64,000 nt of DNA from Natrinema caseinilyticum (GTDB lineage: Archaea; Halobacteriota; Halobacteria; Halobacteriales; Natrialbaceae), in the NCBI RefSeq assembly GCF_024227435.1, contig NZ_CP100446.1, forward strand, positions 496,001 to 560,000, given 5' to 3'. Of the stretch, positions 58,289 to 64,000 are shown piece by piece (position 1 is the first letter of the stretch; each line of letters opens with the position of its first letter). Under the pieces are notes generated by a model that saw nothing but the letters and a program-made list of their open reading frames with translations, was not told where the DNA came from and did not search any database. Position numbers and translations under genes: made by a program.

Positions 58289-59986
58289 ATGTTCGATAAT
58301 CGAGAACTCGAGGAGATACGAGAGCGGCGGGAAGAGTGGGAAGCGGACACGCTCGAGCCGTCGCTGGAACGCGGCGAGCGAAAGGACCGATTTGCGACTG
58401 TCTCGAACCACGAGGTCGACCGGCTCTACACCCCCGACGATATTGCTGATCTCGATTTCGAGGAAGACCTTGGATTTCCCGGGGAACCACCGTATACGCG
58501 TGGGCCGTATCCGACGATGCACCGCGGGCGGACGTGGACGATGCGACAGTTCGCCGGCTTCGGCACCGCCGAGGAGACAAACGAGCGCTTTCATTATCTG
58601 ATCGACGAGGGCCAGACGGGGCTGTCGACGGCGTTCGACATGCCGTCGCTGATGGGCATCGACTCCGATCACCCGATGAGCGATGGCGAAGTCGGCAAGG
58701 AGGGCGTCGCCGTCGACACGCTCGCCGACATGGAAGTGCTGTTCGACGGCATCGACATCGGCGAGGTCTCGACGTCGTTCACCATCAACCCGTCTGCGCC
58801 GGTGATCTATGCGATGTATATCGCGCTCGCCGATCAGCAAGGCGTGCCCCGCGAAGAGATCAGGGGCACGCTCCAGAACGATATGCTCAAAGAGTTCATC
58901 GCACAGAAGGAGTGGGTCATTCCGCCGGAGCCGGCCCTTGAGGTCGTCACGGACACGATCGAGTTCGCTGTCGAGGAGACGCCGAAGTTCCATCCGGTCT
59001 CGATCTCCGGCTACCACATCCGCGAGGCCGGCTCGACTGCTGCCCAGGAGGCCGCATTTACGCTCGCCGACGGCTTCGCCTACGTCGAGGACTGCCTCGA
59101 CCGGGATCTTGACGTCGACGACTTCGCGCCGCTGCTCTCCTTCTTCTTCAATTCGCACAACTCGATTTTCGAAGAAGTCGCGAAGTTCCGTGCGACGCGC
59201 CGCCTCTATGCGCACGTCATGGAAGACTGGTACGGCGCGGAAGCCGACGAGTCCAAGCGCCTGAAGTTCCACACGCAGACGGCCGGCCAGTCGCTGACGG
59301 CCCAGCAGCCGCTCAACAACATCGTCCGCGTCACCATTCAGGCACTGGCCGGCGTCCTCGGGGGCACCCAGTCGCTGCACACTAACAGCTTCGACGAGGC
59401 GCTGGCACTGCCCAGCGAGAAGGCCGTCCGCGTCGCCCTCCGAACTCAGCAGATTATCGCCGAGGAGTCAGGCGCGGTCGACATCGTCGACCCGATGGGG
59501 GGAAGTTTCGCCATCGAGACGCTCACCAACGAGATGGAAAACGAGATCATGGACTACCTCGAGGAGATCCGCGAGATGGGCGACGGCTCGATCCGCGACG
59601 GCGTCCTCACCGGGATCGAGCGGGGCTACTTCCATCGCGAGATCCACGAGGCCTCATACGAGTACCAGGAGCGCGTCGAGCGCGGCGAGGAGGTTGTCGT
59701 CGGCGTCAACGAGTACACGATCGAGGAAGACACCTCGCCGGAGATCCTCCAGATCGACGAAACGACGCGGGACCGCCAACTCGAACGCCTCGAGCGCGTC
59801 AAAGACGAGCGCGACGACGAGGCGGTCGATGCGACGCTCGAGGCGCTCTCGGACGCGATCGAGAACGGCGAGAACGTCATGCCGTACGTCGTCGACGCCG
59901 TGAAGGCCTACGCGACGATGGGTGAGATCATGGCGGTCTTCGAGGAGCACCACGGTAGTTATCAAGAAGAGGTCGCCCCCGTCTAA
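58289..59986 (+). CDS. mcmA1: Methylmalonyl-CoA mutase, catalytic (large) subunit
   Basis: A 565-aa protein, the substrate-binding TIM-barrel part of the adenosylcobalamin-dependent mutase that interconverts methylmalonyl-CoA and succinyl-CoA. Characteristic segments are YPTMHRGRTWTMRQFAGFGTAEETN (CoA/substrate loop with Tyr and Arg), STAFDMPSLMGIDSDHP, SVSGYHIREAGSTAAQE-like SISGYHIREAG, FHTQTAGQSLTAQQPLNNIVRVTIQALAGVLGGTQSLHTN and VDPMGGSFAIE. The B12-binding domain is absent and is encoded separately at 60111. Leaderless start at ATG 58289 with TTTAGAATA 27 nt upstream. Confidence 0.96.
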   Translation: MFDNRELEEIRERREEWEADTLEPSLERGERKDRFATVSNHEVDRLYTPDDIADLDFEEDLGFPGEPPYTRGPYPTMHRGRTWTMRQFAGFGTAEETNERFHYLIDEGQTGLSTAFDMPSLMGIDSDHPMSDGEVGKEGVAVDTLADMEVLFDGIDIGEVSTSFTINPSAPVIYAMYIALADQQGVPREEIRGTLQNDMLKEFIAQKEWVIPPEPALEVVTDTIEFAVEETPKFHPVSISGYHIREAGSTAAQEAAFTLADGFAYVEDCLDRDLDVDDFAPLLSFFFNSHNSIFEEVAKFRATRRLYAHVMEDWYGAEADESKRLKFHTQTAGQSLTAQQPLNNIVRVTIQALAGVLGGTQSLHTNSFDEALALPSEKAVRVALRTQQIIAEESGAVDIVDPMGGSFAIETLTNEMENEIMDYLEEIREMGDGSIRDGVLTGIERGYFHREIHEASYEYQERVERGEEVVVGVNEYTIEEDTSPEILQIDETTRDRQLERLERVKDERDDEAVDATLEALSDAIENGENVMPYVVDAVKAYATMGEIMAVFEEHHGSYQEEVAPV

Positions 59987-60110
59987 CGGTCGATCGGCGG
60001 ACAGGGGGAGAATCCGTTCCGTTCGGCCGCGCACCTGTTCGACGATGAGTCGTGCGAGGATTGTCTGCGTGTCCGATAGAACAATAGGCCCGACGAGAAT
60101 AGATCATCCC

Positions 60111-60527
60111 ATGAGCACTGAGACCAAACAGCAATCGATTCGGTGTCAGGTCGCGAAAGTCGGCCTCGACGGTCACGACCGCGGTGCACACGTCATCGCG
60201 CGTGCGTTCCGCGACGCCGGGTTCGAGGTCATCTACTCCGGATTGCACAAGTCCCCCGACGAGATCATCCAGGCCGCCGTCCAGGAGGACGTCGACGTCC
60301 TCGGGATCTCCATCCTCTCGGGCGCCCACGACACGCTCGTCCCGAAAATCATGGACGGGCTCGAGGAGTACGACGCCGCAGACGACACGCTGGTCCTCGT
60401 CGGCGGAGTAATCCCCGAAGAAGACCGGCCGGACCTCAAAGACGAAGGCGTCGCGGCGATCTTCGGCCCGGGTACGTCGATCGAAGAGACGATCGAATTC
60501 GTCCGGGAGAACGCTCCGGAGCGATGA
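60111..60527 (+). CDS. mcmA2: Methylmalonyl-CoA mutase, cobalamin-binding subunit
   Basis: A 138-aa Rossmann-like B12-binding domain. The base-off/His-on motif DGHDRGAHVIARAFRDAGFEVIYSGLH carries the cobalt-ligating His (D-x-H-x2-G), followed by SILSGAHDTLVPKIMDGL and VGGVIPEEDRPDLKDEGVAAIFGPGTSIEE. It completes the mutase encoded upstream; archaea commonly split the two domains. It has its own promoter about 125 nt after the large-subunit stop. Start at ATG 60111 (MSTETKQQ). Confidence 0.95.
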   Translation: MSTETKQQSIRCQVAKVGLDGHDRGAHVIARAFRDAGFEVIYSGLHKSPDEIIQAAVQEDVDVLGISILSGAHDTLVPKIMDGLEEYDAADDTLVLVGGVIPEEDRPDLKDEGVAAIFGPGTSIEETIEFVRENAPER

Positions 60528-60740
60528 CCGACGGGGGAGCGAGTGACCGATCGTCGGACGCCGAGAGAGCCCCCGCGGCTGTCGCTACGGTCGACTAAAC
60601 GCTCTCGCGAAGCAGAAGCGGTTCCGACCGAAAACGGGCTGTGAACGCGGTGGCGGAATCCGCTATGCGGTTTCGACTCGTGGCAGGATCGTCACCCCAT
60701 TTTATACGATCGAACGACGTTCAGCTAGTGAACACTTTCC

Positions 60741-61928
60741 ATGGACACGACAGAGATCGATACGATCGCGGTTATCGGTGCGGGAAGCATGGGCCACGGA
60801 ATCGCTGAAGTCGCGGCCCTCTCCGGATACACGATCCACCTCAGAGACGTCTCGGCGGAACTCGTTCGGGACGGCTACGACCGAATCGAGCAGAGTCTGA
60901 CGAAACTCGTCGACGCCGGACGGATCGCGGAGGACGACCCCGCGGCGGCGCTCGAGCGCATCGAGACGTTCGTCGACGTCGAGGCCGCCGTGCGGGACGC
61001 GGACGTCGTCATCGAGGCCGTCCCCGAGCGAATGGCTCTGAAAAAGGATGTGTACCGAGAACTCGACGCCCACGCCCCCGACGACGTGGTGTACGCGACG
61101 AACACGTCGACGCTCTCGATCAGCGAACTGTCCGAAACGGTCGACGACCCGGCGCGGTTCTGCGGCATGCACTTCTTCAATCCACCGGTGCGGATGCCGC
61201 TCGTCGAAGTCATTCGGGGCGAACACACGGACGAGGAGACGCTCGATCTCGCCGAAGCCCTGACCGAGTCGTTCGACAAGACCCCGATCCGGGTCCGCAA
61301 GGACACCCCTGGATTCATCGTCAATCGCGTCCTCGTGCCGATGCTCAACGAAGCCGCCTGGATCGTCTACGGGGACGACGCCACCGTCGCCGAGGTCGAC
61401 AGCACCGCCAAATTCGGCCTCGGCCTCCCGATGGGCTGTTTCGAACTCTGTGATCAGATCGGGATCGACGTCGCAGTCGACGTACTCGAGTACATGCACG
61501 AAACCCTCGGTGAGGGGTATGCCCCCTGCCCGCTGCTCGAGGCGAAGGTCGAGGACGGGGCGTTCGGAAAGAAGGCCGGACGTGGCTTCTACGACTGGGA
61601 AGACGGCGGGGCGGACGTGCCGAACGACGCAGCGCGCGAGGAAATAGAAGCGCGGCTAGTCGCCGTCGGGATCAACGAGGCGGCGAAACTCGTCGCGGCC
61701 GACGCGGCCGATCCCGACGAGATCGACGAGGGGCTGCGTCTCGGCGCCGGCTTCCCGGAGGGACCGACGCGTCTGGCCGCCGAGCACGGCTACGATCGGC
61801 TTCGGGATCTCCTCCTTGCGCTACACGAAGAGACGGATGCAGTTCGATACGCCCCCGCGGACCGGCTGGAAGAGTGGGCCGTCGAAGGCGGTCTAGGTGC
61901 GGACGGTGGAAGCGAGGGGCCGGCCTGA
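60741..61928 (+). CDS. 3-hydroxyacyl-CoA dehydrogenase
   Basis: A 395-aa HAD/HBD-type dehydrogenase of beta-oxidation. NAD-binding IAVIGAGSMGHGIAEVAALSGY, catalytic His-Glu region GMHFFNPPVRMPLVEVIRG, Asn in the preceding ATNTSTLSISEL, and the C-terminal helical domain (DTPGFIVNRVLVPMLNEAAWIV ... FGKKAGRGFYDW), duplicated in part in this two-domain version. It oxidises (S)-3-hydroxyacyl-CoA to 3-ketoacyl-CoA in the cytoplasm. TTTTATAC lies about 40 nt upstream. Context with the mutase suggests odd-chain or branched acyl-CoA breakdown. Confidence 0.94.
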   Translation: MDTTEIDTIAVIGAGSMGHGIAEVAALSGYTIHLRDVSAELVRDGYDRIEQSLTKLVDAGRIAEDDPAAALERIETFVDVEAAVRDADVVIEAVPERMALKKDVYRELDAHAPDDVVYATNTSTLSISELSETVDDPARFCGMHFFNPPVRMPLVEVIRGEHTDEETLDLAEALTESFDKTPIRVRKDTPGFIVNRVLVPMLNEAAWIVYGDDATVAEVDSTAKFGLGLPMGCFELCDQIGIDVAVDVLEYMHETLGEGYAPCPLLEAKVEDGAFGKKAGRGFYDWEDGGADVPNDAAREEIEARLVAVGINEAAKLVAADAADPDEIDEGLRLGAGFPEGPTRLAAEHGYDRLRDLLLALHEETDAVRYAPADRLEEWAVEGGLGADGGSEGPA

Positions 61929-63122
61929 TCACCCGGTCGGACTCGGATTCGAGTCGCGCGTGAGGAACAGTACGCTGATTCCGGCGATGCCGATGAGGGC
62001 ATAGAGGAAGAACGTCGTCTCCCACGAGAACGCGCCGATCAGCCAGCCGCCCAGCGTCGGTGAGACTAGCGTGCCACTGAACGCGATCGACGTGAACACG
62101 GCGAGGCTCGTCCCGCCGGTCCCCTCGGCGGCGAGCTCTCGCGTGTAGACGTAGTAGACGCCCATGCCGAACTGGAGCGAGAACCCGACGCCGAGCATGA
62201 CAGCCGAGAAGAGGAGCGTCGAGATGGTTCGCGAGACGACGAAGAACGCCGGGAGCGCGAACGCGAGCGAGCAGACGACGATCAGCCGTCGGCGGTAGCC
62301 GACGTAGTCCGAGAGCCAGCCGCCGACGGGTCGTGCGAGCATGCCGACGGCCGGCAACAGCGCCGTTATCGCCCCCGCTTCGCCCAGCGTCAGCGGCAGC
62401 CGTTCGGTCGCATACGTCGGCATCCACGAGTTCATGAAGATGTAAAGGACGTACGAGCAGAACCCGGAGAGCGAGACGAGCAGCACTGCTCGGTTTCGTA
62501 ACGCGTTGCCGAACTCTCGGAGCGAGGTCCGATCGCCGGTGCGAATCGCCGTCGGTCTGGAGAGACGAAAGACGAGATAGCCCATCGCGGAGAGGAGCGG
62601 GTAGGCGACGAACACGGCCTGCCAGCCGAACGTGGCAGCGAGGATCGGACCGCCGAACTGGCTGATCGCGAATCCGAAAGGGGCACTCGCGATGAATACG
62701 GTGGTTACGACCCCCTGTCGCTCCCCGGCGAACACCTGCGCAACGACGTTGGTTCCGAGGACGAACACGGCACCGCCGGCGATCCCAGCGGCGGCCCGAC
62801 TCGCGAGAAAGAGCGGATAGCTCGCCGCGAACGATCCTCCGATCGCGACCGGCACGAACACGGCCGTTCCAGCGGTCATCAGCAGCCGGTTGTCGTACCG
62901 ATCCATCAGGAACCCGAACGGGATCTGGACGACGACGGAGCCCAACACGGCTGCGCTGATCGCGACGCCCGCCCCGGCCTTGTCGACGTCGAATGCCTCG
63001 ACGAGCAGCGGAATGATGCTCGCCGGAGCGATCATGTACGCGTTCACTCCGGCCGAAACCAGAAAGCACGCCGCGAAAACGCCCGATCGAGTGCGCTGCG
63101 TGACCATTCCGCTCACACCCAT
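61929..63122 (-). CDS. MFS transporter
   Basis: A 397-aa major-facilitator protein with about twelve hydrophobic helices. The loop 2-3 signature is FGFLMDRYDNRLLM, with the corresponding loop 8-9 region GGWLSDYVGYRRRLIV. The substrate is unknown; anion or metabolite efflux or uptake are equally possible. It is convergent with the 3-hydroxyacyl-CoA dehydrogenase gene, its stop next to the dehydrogenase stop. Start at ATG 63122 or 63107. Confidence 0.88.
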   Translation of the reverse strand: MGVSGMVTQRTRSGVFAACFLVSAGVNAYMIAPASIIPLLVEAFDVDKAGAGVAISAAVLGSVVVQIPFGFLMDRYDNRLLMTAGTAVFVPVAIGGSFAASYPLFLASRAAAGIAGGAVFVLGTNVVAQVFAGERQGVVTTVFIASAPFGFAISQFGGPILAATFGWQAVFVAYPLLSAMGYLVFRLSRPTAIRTGDRTSLREFGNALRNRAVLLVSLSGFCSYVLYIFMNSWMPTYATERLPLTLGEAGAITALLPAVGMLARPVGGWLSDYVGYRRRLIVVCSLAFALPAFFVVSRTISTLLFSAVMLGVGFSLQFGMGVYYVYTRELAAEGTGGTSLAVFTSIAFSGTLVSPTLGGWLIGAFSWETTFFLYALIGIAGISVLFLTRDSNPSPTG

Positions 63123-63335
63123 TGTTCTCGAATCACTGAGTAACGTGTACGCATACTGTACTGGCTGGGAAACTAGCCAATCCTGTTATTTATATTTGTA
63201 CCGATGGGTTGGCCGCGGCCGGGATCAGACTGAGAGAGACACCAGCGGCGAGCGCCGGACCCAAACCGTCCGCTCTATCTTGTCGTGATATATCTTATCA
63301 CAACTTGTATTACTCACGTGGTTATCTATCATTGC

Positions 63336-64000
63336 ATGAGTACTACGGACCGGCTCGAAGCATACCACTTCTACGAGCGCGACTGGGACGACTACGACCG
63401 GCTTCTCGAGGAGTTCGAGTGGGAGGTGCCGGAGACGTTCAATATGGCGACGTACGTGTGCGACCGCTGGGCCGAAGACGAGGGGAGGGTCGCGCTGTTC
63501 GCCGACGACGGCGATGGTGGGAGTGAAACGTACACGTTCCGGCGAGTCCGAAACACCGCCAACGCGCTGGCCAACGCCATGCGAGATCGGGGCGTCGAAC
63601 GGGGTGATCGAATCGCCATCAACATGCGCCAACGGCCCGAGACGGTCATCGCGCACGTGGCTTGCTGGAAATTAGGCGCGGTTTCCGTTCCGTTGAGTAC
63701 GCTGTTCGGCACCGACGCTGTCTCCTACCGTCTGAACGACGCCGACGCGGTCGCCTGTTTCGTCGACGGTACGAACGTCGAGACGGTCCGGGACGTGGCG
63801 ACTGACTCGCCGTCACTGGAGACCGTCGTTACCGTCGGTGACGTAGACCCCGAGGACGACGAGTTCGCGTTCCAGGAACTGATCGACACCCACTCCCGGG
63901 AGTTCGAGACCGTGCGAACCGACGCCGAGGACGACGCCATCATCATCTACACCTCGGGGACGACGGGCGATCCGAAGGGCGTCCGACACGCACACCGAGT
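63336..64000 (+). CDS. Acyl-CoA ligase (AMP-forming), 3' end outside window
   Basis: The N-terminal 221 residues of an acyl-/aryl-CoA synthetase of the ANL superfamily. After MSTTDRLEAYHFYERDWDDYD (typical of haloarchaeal acyl-CoA synthetases), FNMATYVCDRW and IAINMRQRPETVIAHVACWKLGAVSVPLSTLFG lead to the AMP-binding P-loop IIYTSGTTGDPKGVRHAHR at the window edge. It activates a carboxylic acid with ATP and CoA, feeding the acyl-CoA pathway to the left. The ATG at 63336 has TTGTATTAC about 27 nt upstream. The C-terminal domain lies beyond the window. Confidence 0.9.
   Translation, partial: MSTTDRLEAYHFYERDWDDYDRLLEEFEWEVPETFNMATYVCDRWAEDEGRVALFADDGDGGSETYTFRRVRNTANALANAMRDRGVERGDRIAINMRQRPETVIAHVACWKLGAVSVPLSTLFGTDAVSYRLNDADAVACFVDGTNVETVRDVATDSPSLETVVTVGDVDPEDDEFAFQELIDTHSREFETVRTDAEDDAIIIYTSGTTGDPKGVRHAHR

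Overview
The window is chromosomal DNA of a halophilic archaeon (class Halobacteria, probably a Natrialbales-type genus). Predicted proteins are very acidic. Several promoters show a TATA box about 25-28 nt before the start codon, as in leaderless haloarchaeal mRNAs. Haloarchaeal families are frequent: halocyanin, HalOD1, bat-type HTH, Tat/lipobox exported proteins, and DUF7342-like and DUF7344-like proteins. No tRNA, rRNA or CRISPR array was seen. The GNAT gene at the left edge and the acyl-CoA ligase at the right edge are cut by the window.

Layout. (1) 0-13.4 kb, metabolism: aldehyde dehydrogenase, TRAM protein, Rieske protein, peroxiredoxin, an alcohol dehydrogenase homologue with altered metal ligands, a ThDP enzyme, an HpcH/HpaI aldolase, an Mrp-type ATPase and a MaoC hydratase. 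A decayed gene lies at 2.9-3.65 kb. (2) 13.5-26.8 kb: a tyrosine recombinase, a VapBC pair, an amidase, two MBL hydrolases, two near-identical universal stress proteins with matching promoters, an ABC1 kinase, a 13-bp tandem repeat, a 112-bp MITE, a ZIP transporter and a halocyanin. (3) 26.9-33.9 kb, thiol/redox island: DsbA-like protein, polysaccharide-deacetylase-like lipoprotein, two polytopic membrane proteins with Cys pairs, a thioredoxin, a carbamoyltransferase, an HTH regulator and a small membrane protein. Three copies of one 23-bp palindrome lie in its promoter regions. (4) 34-51.4 kb, sulfur-trafficking island: two TauE/SafE exporters, a TrmB-like regulator, split YeeE/YedE thiosulfate permease, PiT permease, rhodanese-MBL fusion, TusA, DsrE2-like protein, DUF1641 protein, SQR-like flavoprotein, CoA-disulfide-reductase-like protein and thioredoxin. 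A short motif, G(T/C)ACAATA(C/T), recurs upstream of most of its transcription units. (5) 51.4-58.2 kb, a decayed accessory zone, visibly richer in A+T: IS6- and IS1595-like remnants, repeated IS ends, a broken DUF7342-like gene with a truncated partner, a membrane protein split by a stop codon, and a broken integrase. (6) 58.3-64 kb, acyl-CoA/propionate metabolism: methylmalonyl-CoA mutase as separate catalytic and B12 subunits, 3-hydroxyacyl-CoA dehydrogenase, an MFS transporter and an acyl-CoA ligase.

How the parts may work together (inference). Regions 3 and 4 read as one functional neighbourhood for thiols and reduced sulfur. Thiosulfate or related anions would enter through YeeE/YedE and perhaps the PiT permease. 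Rhodanese, TusA and DsrE2 would relay sulfane sulfur, SQR and CoADR-like flavoproteins would handle sulfide and disulfides, and TauE proteins would export sulfite or organosulfonates. The TrmB-like and ArsR-like regulators in the island are candidate readers of the two repeated operator-like motifs. The palindrome-linked set, which combines Cys-pair membrane proteins, a DsbA-like protein and a carbamoyltransferase, is the least familiar part and the best candidate for an undescribed system.
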